64,000 bases of DNA from Pirellula sp. (GCA_013822725.1 PNKX01000017.1:1-64000); one strand, 5' to 3'; positions 54,766 to 64,000 are shown, counted from the first letter of the stretch. The notes: generated by a model not told the origin, from the sequence alone. Numbers and translations: made by a program.

Positions 54766-55039
54766 CAAGGGACTCTCCTACTGGTTCATCGTGACAGGCT
54801 GCCGCGGGGGCAGACGCCGTCATTCTAGGCGCCAGGCGCCATTTGGAAACTTGCCGGAGCCGGCTGAGTGCCCGCAGCCGATCGTCGCCAGGCGGGGGTG
54901 CGCGGCGACAAGTCTATGGGGGGCGGGGGCTTAGGCGAATTTGACGAACTTTGGCAAGTGTTCTCACGGCTCAGCGAATCGCCTATGATGACAGCGAGGT
55001 TTTCACGCTCACCCGAACTTTAGCGCGACGCTTTCCACT

Positions 55040-56035
55040 ATGGCAGTTGCACTTTTCCCGCTGGCGGCCCCTGACATGACGCAGGCGCTGCTGATCGGCG
55101 GCATTCTCATCGGCGTCGTCGGGCTGTTGGTCATCCTGGCGGTGATTCTCAACTTCGGCGGCTTGTGGATTCGCGCCTACACGTCGAACGCGCGGGTCAG
55201 CTTCTTCGAGTTGATCGGCATGAAGCTGCGGCAAGTGAACGCCAGCACGATCGTCGACGGCAAGATCATGGCGATGCAAGCTGGCGTGGGAACAGATCCT
55301 GAAACCGGCATTACGACCCGCCGGCTGGAAGCGCACTACCTCGCCGGCGGCGACGTGCCGCGGGTGATCAACGCGATCATTGCGGCGCAGCGGGCCGACA
55401 TCGACCTCGACTTCGATCGCGCCGCGGCGATCGATCTGGCCGGCCGAGACGTGCTGGACGCCGTGCGGACGAGCGTCTATCCCAAGGTGATCGACTGCCC
55501 CGACCCGGCCAAGTCGCCGCGGACGACGCTGAGCGCCGTGGCCCGCAATGGCGTTGAACTCAAGATTCGCGCCCGGGTGACGGTGCGGACCAATCTCGCA
55601 CAGCTGATTGGCGGCGCCACCGAGGACACGATCATCGCCCGGGTCGGCGAGGGAATCATCACATCGATCGGCTCGGCCGCCAATCACCTCGAAGTGATGG
55701 AAAACCCTGACCGCATTTCGAAGGCAGTGCTCCAACGCGGACTCGACGCCCACACGGCGTTCGAGATCGTGTCGATCGACATCGCCGACATCGACGTCGG
55801 CGAGAACATCGGCGCTCGCCTCCAGGCGGATCAGGCCGAGGCCGACACGCGAATGGCCCAAGCGCTCGCCGAACAACGGCGAGCGAACGCGATTGCCCTG
55901 GAGCAAGAGATGCGCGCTAACGTCGCGGCGAATCGCGCGGGCGTGCTATTGGCCCAAGCGGAAGTGCCGCGAGCGATGGCTGAGGCGTTCCGGCAAGGGA
56001 ACTTGGAGCGGAGCGGCTCGAATGGTTCGCAATGA
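55040..56035 (+). CDS. floA: flotillin-like protein FloA, copy 2
   Basis: A 331-residue FloA paralogue. Membrane segments lie at about 12-35 ([20 protein letters not shown]). It has [60 protein letters not shown] and [20 protein letters not shown], matching copy 1 at 29849 through most of the PHB-like domain. The C-terminus ends [12 protein letters not shown] and lacks the longer tail of copy 1. No NfeD gene is next to it, unlike copy 1. A start at 55076 (MTQALLIGG) is possible. The window thus holds two FloA genes about 25 kb apart. Confidence 0.94.
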   Translation: MAVALFPLAAPDMTQALLIGGILIGVVGLLVILAVILNFGGLWIRAYTSNARVSFFELIGMKLRQVNASTIVDGKIMAMQAGVGTDPETGITTRRLEAHYLAGGDVPRVINAIIAAQRADIDLDFDRAAAIDLAGRDVLDAVRTSVYPKVIDCPDPAKSPRTTLSAVARNGVELKIRARVTVRTNLAQLIGGATEDTIIARVGEGIITSIGSAANHLEVMENPDRISKAVLQRGLDAHTAFEIVSIDIADIDVGENIGARLQADQAEADTRMAQALAEQRRANAIALEQEMRANVAANRAGVLLAQAEVPRAMAEAFRQGNLERSGSNGSQ

Positions 56036-56063
56036 CTCTAGAGCGATTCATTCCGCGTAACGG

Positions 56064-56115
56064 CTGCAGCCCGTCTATCGGAATGGCGACCTACCCCCTA
56101 GCGGAGCCAAGAGCT
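56064..56115 (-). repeat. partial family A element, copy 9
   Basis: Contains TGCAGCCCGTCTATCGGAAT then GGCGACCTACCCCCTAGCGG and AGCCAAGAGCTG. It keeps one terminal hairpin (degenerate) and part of the centre, but the other hairpin is lost. It lies just after the second floA gene. Confidence 0.65.
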
Positions 56116-56119
56116 GACG

Positions 56120-56698
56120 CTAGTTTGCGTCCAGCGCGTAGTCGAAGAGTATATACTCCATCGATGGAGATCCATCTTCCGTTTTCGACTGCAATTCTTC
56201 CACGAGCTTCCAGCGCTGACCGTCGTAGGAGAGCGGATACTCAACCACCTCGACCGATTTCTCGTCTTCGACGACGAGCGGCTTCCTAGTTTCGTCAGAC
56301 GGCTCTTCGCCGGACTCTTCGAGTTCCGCCGCGAACTTAGCCTGTGAGGCGTCGTTCATTGCTCGCGGAGCCAAAGCGCGCGTCGTCTCAATGAAGACCA
56401 CCGCCTCGGGCAACGCCGATCCAGCGGAAGCCGGCAGCAGCTTGTGGTAAGCGCGCCGCTCGGAAATGACGCCCGAACCCGACGCGGCTTGGGCCGTCTC
56501 GATTGCGGAATCAAGGCGTTGCATCACACGCGCCAGCTTCCCTTCCGGCGTGTCATTGGGGGGCAATGCCGGAACGGACGGAATGTTCGACGGCTTGCTG
56601 CAACCGATCTGCAGTGGAAGCGCCAGAGCCATGCAGACCGCCCCCGCGATCCCCACGCGTGCAACGACGCTACTCGCAAATGCGGTCGCCATACCCAT
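56120..56698 (-). CDS. putative lipoprotein of unknown function
   Basis: A 192-residue protein. Its signal peptide (about 8-35) ends LPLQIGCSKPS, a lipobox-like sequence with Cys at about residue 33; the -3 residue is Gln instead of the usual aliphatic one, so lipidation is uncertain. The mature part is acidic, with two regions: LPPNDTPEGKLARVMQRLDS, and SVEVVEYPLSYDGQRWKLVE near the C-terminus. No domain is recognised. It lies downstream of the DPF-motif gene on the same strand (99 nt apart) and convergent with floA copy 2. Confidence 0.65.
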   Translation of the reverse strand: MGMATAFASSVVARVGIAGAVCMALALPLQIGCSKPSNIPSVPALPPNDTPEGKLARVMQRLDSAIETAQAASGSGVISERRAYHKLLPASAGSALPEAVVFIETTRALAPRAMNDASQAKFAAELEESGEEPSDETRKPLVVEDEKSVEVVEYPLSYDGQRWKLVEELQSKTEDGSPSMEYILFDYALDAN

Positions 56699-56797
56699 CA
56701 AAGAATTCCTATACGAACGCGAGTACGTGAACACGACGCGCAGTCCGCTGGAAATCCAGGGCGGCATCGACTGGGAACGCGAAGCGATTGCTCGCTA

Positions 56798-58717
56798 CTA
56801 AAATCCGCCGAATGGATCTTCTTCTGTCTCGGCCGGAGCGTCTTCGGCAGGCTTCTCCTCTGCCGGCTTGTCTGCAGCGTCGGCGTCGGCGCCCTCTTCA
56901 GCAGGAGCCTCGTCTGCAGCACCTTCTGCGGCCGGTGCGGCGTCTTCAGTCGCGGGCTCTTCGGTCGCAGCTTCGCCAAACGGATCGTCTCCCGCTTCTG
57001 TCGCCGGTTCGGCAGCTTCAGCTGATTCCGCCGGAGCCTCCGCTGGGGCATCGCTCGCGGCTGTACCGAAGGGATCATCTTCAGTCGCCGGCGCCGTTTC
57101 GCCAAAGGGATCAGACTCGGCGGCCTCGGCGGGCGTCGACTCTTCAGCGGCCATCGGCTCTTCCGCAGTTGCAGAGTCGCCAAAAGGATCCGCTTCCGCA
57201 GCAGCGGGCTCTTCTGCAGTTGGTTCAGCGGTCGCGGCCGGTTCCGTCGCGGCGGCTTCAGCGGCAGGCGGCTCATCGGCGGGAATGCCCAGCGCCGGGT
57301 CTGCAGCGAAGGGGTCGCTAGGTTGTTGCTCTTCCTTCTCTTCGGCGGTCTCTTCCTCGAAGAGTTCATCGGTAGCGCTGGCGCCGCCGAGTTCGGTGGC
57401 AGTGTCCGCTTCGACTGGCTCAGCGGCAGGCTCGTCCGCGATCATCTCTTGCGGGGGCGTTTCGCCAAAGGGATTCGCGGCATCGACCGTGTCGCTGGGC
57501 GTCGTGGAGCCTTCAGCCGCAGCCGCTTCGTCGGCGGGGAGAGCGAAGGGATCGCCAGCGTCGCCGGCCGCTGGAGCAGCCGTTTCTGCCGGCGACTCGG
57601 TCGCGGCGTCGGGTGCGCCAAACAGGCTGTCAGCGGCAGCGGGCGCTTCTTCAGCGGGAGCCGCAGCCGGGGCGACCTCTTCAGTCATCGGAGCCGCTTC
57701 CGCACCAAAAGGATCGGCTTCCGCCGTCTCGGCTGGCGTCGCCGGTTCGATGGCGGCGGCGGGTTCGGTAGCCGCAGGAGTCTCCGCTGGCGTGCCGAAT
57801 GGGTCGGCCGAGGGATCAGCAGTCGTTTCCGCTGGCGTGGCAGGTTCAACGGCCGGAGCGGGGTCGGCTGCGGGAGTCCCTTCGGCGCCGAACGGATCGA
57901 CGTCTGACGCTGGCTCTACAGCGGGGGGCGTCGGTTCGACGACGACCGAAGTTTCAGCAGCAGGTTCTGCAGCGGCGCCAAACGGATCGCTGTCCGCCGG
58001 TGCGGCAGGGGGCTCGGCAGGCGCCGGTGCGGGAGTTTCGGCAGCGCCAAAAGGATCGCTTTCAGCGGCAGGGGCGACGGCGGGAGCGGCCGCCTCTTCA
58101 ACCAATGCGGGTTGCGGCGTCGACGGCGCGGCGGGGGCGGCCAAGGCTGGCGGCGACATGGCAGGAATCGCGGCTGCTGCCGGCGCGGCTGGCGGCGACG
58201 CTAACTTGCCGAGATCGGCCGGCGTTTCATTGCGAAGGACTTGCTGCTCGCGGCTCTGCAGTTGCTCGTAGCGAGTTTGCGTCAGCGAATGATTTTTTTG
58301 GGCCTGTTGAATACGGGCTTGGCGACGGTAGCGCTCGACAAGCTGTCGATTCGATCCCTGCACGCGGCTCAGGGCTTGGCCGACCGCCCCGGAAGCGCCC
58401 GGGTCGCGAGCTTCAAGCGAGGCTCCGACGGCGAGGTCTTGCTCGGCTTCCGTCTGGCGTCCTGCGCGGAGCCGGGCCAGAGCGCGATAGTAGTAAACGC
58501 GAGGGTCGGTCGAACCGGCGTCAATGACCTGCGAAAACTGATCGTCCGAGAGCCAAACCTGGCCGCCGAAATAGTTGTGGACTCCGCGACCGTAAATCTC
58601 AGTCAACTCAGGCGAGTCCTGAGCGACGGCCGGTCGCGACGACAGAGCGACGACCAGCAGGCCGCCTGCCAAAGAGAACGCAGAAACACGGAGCGAACGA
58701 GCGACGCAACGATTCAT
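56798..58717 (-). CDS. secreted protein with twelve DPF motifs and TPR-like N-terminal domain
   Basis: A 639-residue protein with a signal peptide (cleavage near AVAQD, residue 33). Residues 35-160 form a short helical TPR-like domain (DQFSQVIDAGSTDPRVYYYR, ALARLRAGRQTEAEQDLAVG). The rest is a low-complexity, acidic Ala/Glu/Pro region with ten DPFG motifs and two DPFA motifs, plus single NPFG and SLFG variants, spaced about 10-80 residues apart; the protein ends EEDPFGGF. Such regular Asp-Pro-Phe spacing is not random for this composition. It may be a binding array, but no partner is known. It precedes the putative lipoprotein gene. Confidence 0.85.
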   Translation of the reverse strand: MNRCVARSLRVSAFSLAGGLLVVALSSRPAVAQDSPELTEIYGRGVHNYFGGQVWLSDDQFSQVIDAGSTDPRVYYYRALARLRAGRQTEAEQDLAVGASLEARDPGASGAVGQALSRVQGSNRQLVERYRRQARIQQAQKNHSLTQTRYEQLQSREQQVLRNETPADLGKLASPPAAPAAAAIPAMSPPALAAPAAPSTPQPALVEEAAAPAVAPAAESDPFGAAETPAPAPAEPPAAPADSDPFGAAAEPAAETSVVVEPTPPAVEPASDVDPFGAEGTPAADPAPAVEPATPAETTADPSADPFGTPAETPAATEPAAAIEPATPAETAEADPFGAEAAPMTEEVAPAAAPAEEAPAAADSLFGAPDAATESPAETAAPAAGDAGDPFALPADEAAAAEGSTTPSDTVDAANPFGETPPQEMIADEPAAEPVEADTATELGGASATDELFEEETAEEKEEQQPSDPFAADPALGIPADEPPAAEAAATEPAATAEPTAEEPAAAEADPFGDSATAEEPMAAEESTPAEAAESDPFGETAPATEDDPFGTAASDAPAEAPAESAEAAEPATEAGDDPFGEAATEEPATEDAAPAAEGAADEAPAEEGADADAADKPAEEKPAEDAPAETEEDPFGGF

Positions 58718-58879
58718 ACTTGGAAACTCCGCCCTGAGGGCGCTACCGATGGATCCGGAAAGATGGCGGCAAAACGGCAGTGTTCCTCACTGCGCGGAGG
58801 GCCAAACATGCGACCGTGGACTATCGGAGTGAGCGTCCAAGCATTTCTCCAAGCTCGCATCTTAACGACGGGGTTCCGA

Positions 58880-58921
58880 GCGAACAATGTTTGCCCCGCA
58901 AACCGAGGGCCAATTGTTCGC
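58880..58921. repeat. hairpin GCGAACAAT / ATTGTTCGC
   Basis: 9-bp arms with a 24-nt loop, in the gap between the DPF gene and the 1492-residue gene (both minus strand). No T-tract follows, so its role (terminator or processing site) is uncertain. Confidence 0.7.
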
Positions 58922-58997
58922 CAGCGGGACTGTCGCGGCCGTTAGAACCCGCAAATCGACGCCAGCGAGGCTTTCCGGCCAGATCTCGGGAAGGGCA

Positions 58998-61900
58998 TCA
59001 CTGAGCCTGGGCGGTCGCCCCCGCGGCAGCGGCCTGTTCGATTTTCTTCGTGAACCCCTCCAAATCCTGCTGTTCTAGCTTCGAAACCGCATCCGGCCCG
59101 ATGCCCTCGGCCTGAGCCTGCTTCCAAGCGGCCGCCGCGCCCGCTGCGTCGCCGGCTCCTAATTGGGCTGCCGCCAAGTGATAGTGCTTGCTGGCCGTGG
59201 GGTTCATTTTGATCGCTTGTTTCATATCCTCAACGGCAAGGGGATATTGCTGCTGCTTGAGGTAAACGAGCGCGCGGGTGTCGAGGATGTCGGAAATTGG
59301 ACCGATCAGCTCAATCGCCTGATTCACGGAATTGAGAGCCAACTCCAGATCTTGGGGCGTCTTGCTCTTCAGCGCGAGGATGAACGCCAAATTGTTGAGC
59401 GCCGTGGCGCGCACCAACCCCGGAACGTCGTCGCGGGCGAGGAGCGTTTTGTAGGCGCTGATGCTTTCATCAAACTTCTCTTGAACCTCAAGCATCTCCG
59501 CTTCGAGCACCAAGCGACGGGCCGATTCTGGATCGTCGCGCAAGCCGCTGCGAACGATACGGTCGACTTCGGCGTCGAGCTTGGCTGGATCTTCGTCGCG
59601 ACGTTTGCGCAGCACTTCGACGGCAATCCGCATGGCATCGTCCATATTCTGCGGCGCCAACGAGCGCAGGCTCGCCAGCCCTTCATCGACGTTGCCGTAA
59701 AGGGCGTTCATCCGCGCCAACTCCAAACCGGCGTCGGGAGCGCGGCGTGCGTATTCTTGCAGAAGCGTCAGGGCATATTCATGGTCGCCTGCACCGTCCG
59801 CCGTTTGAGCCAGCCCGCGAATAAACTTCAGTTGGTCTTCGGTAAGGCGAGTGAAATCGGGCGTCATTGCTTTGAGCATGTTGCGCACTTCGTCTTTGTC
59901 GCCGCGGACCGAGGCGAGACGCAGCCGAAGTTCATTGATCGCCGGAGCTAATTCCGGTTTTCCCCCGAGCCGCGTAATGCGCAATTCGGCTTCATTAAAA
60001 TCCTTTCGACCGATCAGCATCGACGCATACGCCGTCTGCAGTCGGGCGTCATTAGGGAACTTTCCGATGGCGTCGAGCATCTGTTGCTTCGCCGCCTCCC
60101 ATTCGCCAAGGTCGTAAAGCAGGTGGCCCAGCTGCAGTTCGCGTTCAGGCGTCAGCCCGCCGCGCATCACTTTCACGTTCCGCAACGCATCAATTGCCCG
60201 CTGCCGTGATACGGGGTCGCCGCGGAGGCTCAGCAAGTCAACGAGCTGATCGAAGTCTTCAGGCGTGCCAGTTTTTCCCTCGACAGCAGCGCTCAGCAAT
60301 TGTTCGGCGCGGACCGAATCGCTCCGATCCCCCGTGGCGGCTAAGAGCTTGGCAGCTTGACGCCGGGCCCAAGGTCCGTTTGGATCGCCCTCTTTGAGCT
60401 TCCCTTCGTAGGAGGCTTTCAGCAGTTTATTCAAGTAGACGGCCGCTTTGCCGCGGTTATTCTCGTTGGCGGCAATCCACTGCAAATAGAACTCGGCGAG
60501 CCGCCGTGAAACGTTTGGATCGTCTTCTCGACCCGCATACGCGGACAGATAAATGTCCTCCGCTTCCTGCCAGCGCGACTGAAGCTCGTAGTACTTGCCC
60601 GTCAGTAGCGGCAGATACTCGTCATCGAGCGCGAGGAACGCTTCACGCAACGTACTCTCGACGTCATTAGGACGCTTTGCTTGAAGGTACAGCGTCACCA
60701 GCCGGGTCCACGCATCGGGATCCTCGGGGTTAATCGCAATCGCCTTCTTCATCGCCGCTTCCGCCGCCTCGGGCTTCTGCGCGCGCACGGCAATGTCGGC
60801 GAACCAGGTTTGAGCCGCGGGATCTTCGGGTTTCGATTTAGCGACCTTTTCAGCCTCGATAAACGCCTTATCGGTCTCGCCAACCGCCGCCAGCACGTCA
60901 GCAGCCGTGTTCCCTAGGACGGCCGACCAGTTGACCATCGGAATGCGTTCCATGCGCTGACGGGCTTCCTGCGCTCGTCCCCGCTCGGCCAACAGACGAA
61001 TCTGCAGCGCCAATGCATTAAGATTCGACGCGCCTAGCTCGAACGCTTTTTCGAAGCTCTTCAGCGCCTGGTCGACGTTGTTGTCGAGCACTAGCGCCAA
61101 CTGCCCTTGGGAAACCTGCAGTTCCGCCAACCCGGGCCGCTGCTTAATGGCCGCGTCGAGCATTTGGCGTCCCGCCTCAAGCTCCTCCTTCGAGATCTTA
61201 CTGTTCGCGAAACCGGAAATGCGTCGCTTTACTTCGGTCAGCACATAACCGGGATCGTTTTTGCTTTTGACGATCTCCAAGATCTTCTCTTGGGCGGCGA
61301 TCATGCCCGGATCATCGTTCTGCTTCAGGGCGAGTTCAAAGAGCGCATTTCGCGTCGGCAAACTGTTGGGAGACAACGCGACGGCCTGCTCCAGCGCGCG
61401 CCGCGCTTGAGAGACGTCTCCCAGCTGTTCGAACCGGGCGGCGACGGCCGACCAGACAAGCGCTTTCTGATTATCGGGAAACTCATCCATCCCATCCGTC
61501 GCGGCGCTCAACTGCGCCGGCAGCTGCTCGTCACGAATGGCGAAGAGCAGATCGATGCGCAACGTCCGAAACGCGGCGGAATCTTTCCCCTTCTTCACAA
61601 TCTTGTCGAGAAGTGCGAGCGCCTTCGCCGGACCACTGTCGGGCTCCTGGGCGAGCAAACGAATCGCCTGGATTTGCACCGTCGGATCGTTCGGGTCAAT
61701 CGCGTATGCCTTCGTGATAGCCTCGCGAGCTTGCGTGAACAGAGCCTTCTGCTCCGCCGGATCATTGGTTTCAACGGCCCGCATGGCGAACATTTGACCG
61801 CGCAGAAGTTCCTTGCGCGACGAGGCCCACGTCGTCGGCACCACCCGCTTCGACGCTTCCGCGTCAATGTAGGCGTCGATCTTCGAGCCAAGAGCGTCCC

Positions 61901-63476
61901 AGTTCTGTTCTGCCTTGGGCTTCGCGAGCATGTTCTTGATTTCGCGATCGAGCTCGAGCATGCCCTCTTCGGGTTGATCCTGACCCATCATGGCTGAAAT
62001 CTGCTCAAACCCCGACTTGGCTTGCGGCAAGTCGGGATTGATCGCCAGCGACGCTTTGTACGCTTCTAGCGCCAAGTCGAACTGGCCCAACTGCGTATGG
62101 CAGAAACCCTGAATCGCCGCCGCCAGGGCCTGCAGTTCGGAGAAGCCGAGCAAGCGCGGCCGTACGTTGCTGAGTTGAGCCGCCGCGTCGGCCCACTTCT
62201 CATCGACCGCAGACATCCGGGCCTGATGAAAGTCGGCCACGGCGTTGACGCGTTCATTATCCAATTCTCGCAGCGCCGCGATCTCTTTCTTAACGCCTTC
62301 AAAGTCTTTCTTGCTGATCAGGACTTCGACCTTAATATTGGAGAGCCCCAAGGCGGCGGGAAGCCCCAGACGGTCGTACTTGGTCTTCATGGGAAACGCC
62401 GCCAACCCCTTCTCGACGATGGCGAGGGCGTCCTCCGGCTTCTCCCGAAACGTCTCGATGCGCGCCGCACGTTCGAAGAAATCGATCCGCTCGGGATACT
62501 TCTCCATCCCCTCCGAAAAGTACTTGGCCGCTTCGGCCAAATGCTTTTTCGCATCCTCGCGAAGTTGATCTGCGTTGTCGCCCTTGGCGTCGGCGATCGC
62601 CAACTGGAAATCGGCAATCGCTTCCGCGCCCTTGGCGTTCAAGACGGAAGCGTCGTCCGCCTTCAAAGCGAACGCCTTATCGAGCGCCGCGCGAGCCTCT
62701 TCGTTCTTACCAGTAGTCTTCAGAAACTGATACTGCATCACATAGGCGTCGGTCGATTCCGGATTGGCGACAGTCATCTGATCGATGACCCGCCGCGCCA
62801 TCTCAGGCTCGTTCTCATTGAGGTACGAGGCCAACATGGCGTAAACCAGCGGTTTCTCAGGCGCCTCCGCCTTCGTAACGTCAAACGCATCGGTTTGCTG
62901 GTCATATCCAATCAGTTTGTAGGATTCACGCGCCGCCTCCGCCGGCTTTTGCGTTGCGAACAGGCATTGCGCATGCAGTGCCTTCAATTCAGGATCGCTG
63001 AAGCCTTGATCAATAAGCTGTTTGATGTTGCCAAGGGCTAGGTCAGGCGCACCGAACTTTGTCTGAATGTCGACCAGCTTCCGACGGAGCTTGGCGTTAG
63101 CTCCTCGCTGTTGCTTCGCAATCTCGGGATCGGTTTCGTCGATGTCGCCCGTATCGCGAACCACTGCCACCAAGGTCTGAAAAGCCTTGCCGCGAAGCTC
63201 GGGTTCCATATCCTCCTGTTCGGTCACTTTCACCGCGACTTCGCCCAGCCGCACGCGGGCGTCGAACTCATCGGACCGCAGCTGGACGTACTGCTGCAAA
63301 CTCTCGTATGCCTCTTCCAAGTTGCCCGAAGCTTCCGCCGCATCCGCTTTCGCGAGCAATCGAGAAGCGTTTCGATCGACCTGAAACCGCCACAGGAAAA
63401 AAGCAGCGACGGCGGCAATGGCGCCGCCGACGACCAACCCGAAAAGCAGTGGATAATTGACGCGGTAGCGTTGCAT
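58998..63476 (-). CDS. very large membrane-anchored TPR protein
   Basis: A 1492-residue protein. One N-terminal transmembrane segment (about 10-30, LLFGLVVGGAIAAVAAFFLW) is followed by TPR-like helical repeats over almost the whole length. Examples are NLEEAYESLQQYVQLRSDEF, QFDLALEAYKASLAINPDLP, DVSQARRALEQAVALSPNSL and QYPLAVEDMKQAIKMNPTAS. No enzymatic domain was found. The membrane anchor at the N-terminus and absence of a cleavable signal suggest a large periplasmic scaffold. The DPF-motif gene follows after 280 nt, so the two could be co-transcribed. A long leader (about 280 nt) with a promoter at 63761-63788 precedes it. Confidence 0.88.
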   Translation of the reverse strand: MQRYRVNYPLLFGLVVGGAIAAVAAFFLWRFQVDRNASRLLAKADAAEASGNLEEAYESLQQYVQLRSDEFDARVRLGEVAVKVTEQEDMEPELRGKAFQTLVAVVRDTGDIDETDPEIAKQQRGANAKLRRKLVDIQTKFGAPDLALGNIKQLIDQGFSDPELKALHAQCLFATQKPAEAARESYKLIGYDQQTDAFDVTKAEAPEKPLVYAMLASYLNENEPEMARRVIDQMTVANPESTDAYVMQYQFLKTTGKNEEARAALDKAFALKADDASVLNAKGAEAIADFQLAIADAKGDNADQLREDAKKHLAEAAKYFSEGMEKYPERIDFFERAARIETFREKPEDALAIVEKGLAAFPMKTKYDRLGLPAALGLSNIKVEVLISKKDFEGVKKEIAALRELDNERVNAVADFHQARMSAVDEKWADAAAQLSNVRPRLLGFSELQALAAAIQGFCHTQLGQFDLALEAYKASLAINPDLPQAKSGFEQISAMMGQDQPEEGMLELDREIKNMLAKPKAEQNWDALGSKIDAYIDAEASKRVVPTTWASSRKELLRGQMFAMRAVETNDPAEQKALFTQAREAITKAYAIDPNDPTVQIQAIRLLAQEPDSGPAKALALLDKIVKKGKDSAAFRTLRIDLLFAIRDEQLPAQLSAATDGMDEFPDNQKALVWSAVAARFEQLGDVSQARRALEQAVALSPNSLPTRNALFELALKQNDDPGMIAAQEKILEIVKSKNDPGYVLTEVKRRISGFANSKISKEELEAGRQMLDAAIKQRPGLAELQVSQGQLALVLDNNVDQALKSFEKAFELGASNLNALALQIRLLAERGRAQEARQRMERIPMVNWSAVLGNTAADVLAAVGETDKAFIEAEKVAKSKPEDPAAQTWFADIAVRAQKPEAAEAAMKKAIAINPEDPDAWTRLVTLYLQAKRPNDVESTLREAFLALDDEYLPLLTGKYYELQSRWQEAEDIYLSAYAGREDDPNVSRRLAEFYLQWIAANENNRGKAAVYLNKLLKASYEGKLKEGDPNGPWARRQAAKLLAATGDRSDSVRAEQLLSAAVEGKTGTPEDFDQLVDLLSLRGDPVSRQRAIDALRNVKVMRGGLTPERELQLGHLLYDLGEWEAAKQQMLDAIGKFPNDARLQTAYASMLIGRKDFNEAELRITRLGGKPELAPAINELRLRLASVRGDKDEVRNMLKAMTPDFTRLTEDQLKFIRGLAQTADGAGDHEYALTLLQEYARRAPDAGLELARMNALYGNVDEGLASLRSLAPQNMDDAMRIAVEVLRKRRDEDPAKLDAEVDRIVRSGLRDDPESARRLVLEAEMLEVQEKFDESISAYKTLLARDDVPGLVRATALNNLAFILALKSKTPQDLELALNSVNQAIELIGPISDILDTRALVYLKQQQYPLAVEDMKQAIKMNPTASKHYHLAAAQLGAGDAAGAAAAWKQAQAEGIGPDAVSKLEQQDLEGFTKKIEQAAAAGATAQAQ

Positions 63477-64000
63477 GGAAAGTTCGCTGCGTAAGTTATT
63501 GGCTAAGAATGCATTGTTTGATGAAGGGTCGGCCCGACGTCGCGGCTGATCCGCGATTCTGCTGCGTGCGACGAGCTGGCCTCTTCCGCCGATGAGGCAG
63601 AATGGAAACCAGACTGGAGTCGTGGCCCGTCGGTCTCCAGGAGCCGTTCCTCACCACGCCTCTGAACACCGGGAGGCGCCGCCCAAAGGAAGAGACGAGA
63701 CGCCGTCCAGACGAGTTCCTCAACGTGGCATTAGGGCCTGTCAGGACAGGAGTTAAGTTCATCGTATCCCCGGTCGGGAGCGTGTCAACGATGCCGTCGG
63801 CGGCGCATCCGGCATAGCCGTTGCGGTCCCTCCCAGAGACCCCAAAGCTCGCCTTTGCGACGCCTGGATGGTCCTACGAGCGGAACCGCCGGGACGTTCG
63901 GACAGATCGACGGCCGGGTCGGTTTGACCGTCCCCAGGAGGGGGTCGATACTTGAAATGTCGACCCCGCTGGCATCGTTTGGCGGGGCGACGCGACCGCC
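63477..64000. other. promoter and leader region at the window end
   Basis: 524 nt without a supported gene. It holds a promoter for the TPR gene (63761-63788, minus) with the motif CTCCTGTCCTGACAG (63752-63738, minus) just after it. It also holds the palindrome CCTGTC-AG-GACAGG (63737-63750), and a hairpin GGGGTCGA-11 nt-TCGACCCC (63941-63967). The rest could belong to an upstream gene or RNA beyond the window. Confidence 0.5.
63761..63788 (-). promoter_or_regulatory. sigma70-type promoter TTGACA-16-TACGAT for the TPR gene
   Basis: On the minus strand: TTGACA (63788-63783, perfect), a 16-nt spacer and TACGAT (63766-63761, 4 of 6). The start near 63754 is about 280 nt upstream of the ATG at 63476. 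The motif CTCCTGTCCTGACAG follows immediately. Confidence 0.6.

Noticed and set aside
56868-58271. A 467-codon Ser/Ala/Gly-rich frame antisense to the DPF protein
   Set aside because: It reflects the repetitive composition of the opposite gene; the minus-strand frame has a signal peptide and the regular DPF motifs.
63600-64000. Possible tmRNA, SRP RNA or 5S RNA at the window end
   Set aside because: No conserved ends or motifs of these RNAs were seen on either strand; a promoter and leader explain part of the region.

Overview
The window looks like a chromosomal segment of a high-GC planctomycete, most likely of the Pirellulales type. This rests on families that are frequent or diagnostic in that phylum: a DUF1549/DUF1553 plus DUF1501 gene pair, DUF1559 and DUF1080 proteins, the small basic protein shared by the Planctomycetes-Verrucomicrobia-Chlamydiae group, a FloA/NfeD cluster, a PEP-CTERM protein and many TPR proteins. 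No rRNA, prophage, CRISPR array, insertion sequence or transposase was seen. Most genes are housekeeping or envelope genes, separated by short intergenic spaces that are unusually rich in palindromic repeats.

Layout. 0-9 kb: an orphan antitoxin-like ORF, a CPA2 antiporter, mtnA and ald, the rplM-rpsI ribosomal operon with a clear terminator, a PEP-CTERM protein and an unknown secreted protein. 9-20 kb: a repeat-filled gene-poor stretch, the DUF1549/DUF1501 pair, an S66 carboxypeptidase, a DUF3592 membrane protein, ychF, an MscS channel and an AcpH-like protein. 20-26 kb: scpB, rpe, a histidine-phosphatase-fold protein lacking its catalytic residues, accD, a small Ser/Thr kinase, the small basic protein and an Rrf2 regulator. 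26-34 kb: an envelope cluster (long NfeD, short NfeD, FloA, a Pro-rich anchored protein, an FmdB zinc ribbon, a coiled-coil protein and a tiny membrane protein), then ferritin and tRNA-Leu(GAG). 34-45 kb: two TPR proteins, a cupin, fumC, a CPBP protease of the PEP-CTERM-associated type, an mtEFG1-like EF-G and a DUF1559 protein. 45-54 kb: a pRiA4b ORF-3 protein, several unknowns, a DUF1080 protein, prfB with a programmed frameshift, mnmA and a membrane protein. 54-64 kb: YceI, a second FloA, a putative lipoprotein, a secreted protein with twelve DPF motifs, and a 1492-residue TPR protein.

The most unusual signals are these. (1) Several families of nested-palindrome intergenic elements, including an approximately 85-bp family present in eight full copies plus one fragment. 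(2) A FloA/NfeD cluster in which both ClpP-like domains of the long NfeD appear to lack the serine nucleophile, with a FloA paralogue 25 kb away. (3) A pseudo-histidine-phosphatase. (4) A DPF-motif secreted protein next to a giant membrane-anchored TPR protein. (5) A 15-base motif at the start of two long leaders, each just downstream of a good sigma70-type promoter, ahead of two membrane-anchored proteins. All functional statements come from reading the sequence and knowledge of the families; no database search was run.
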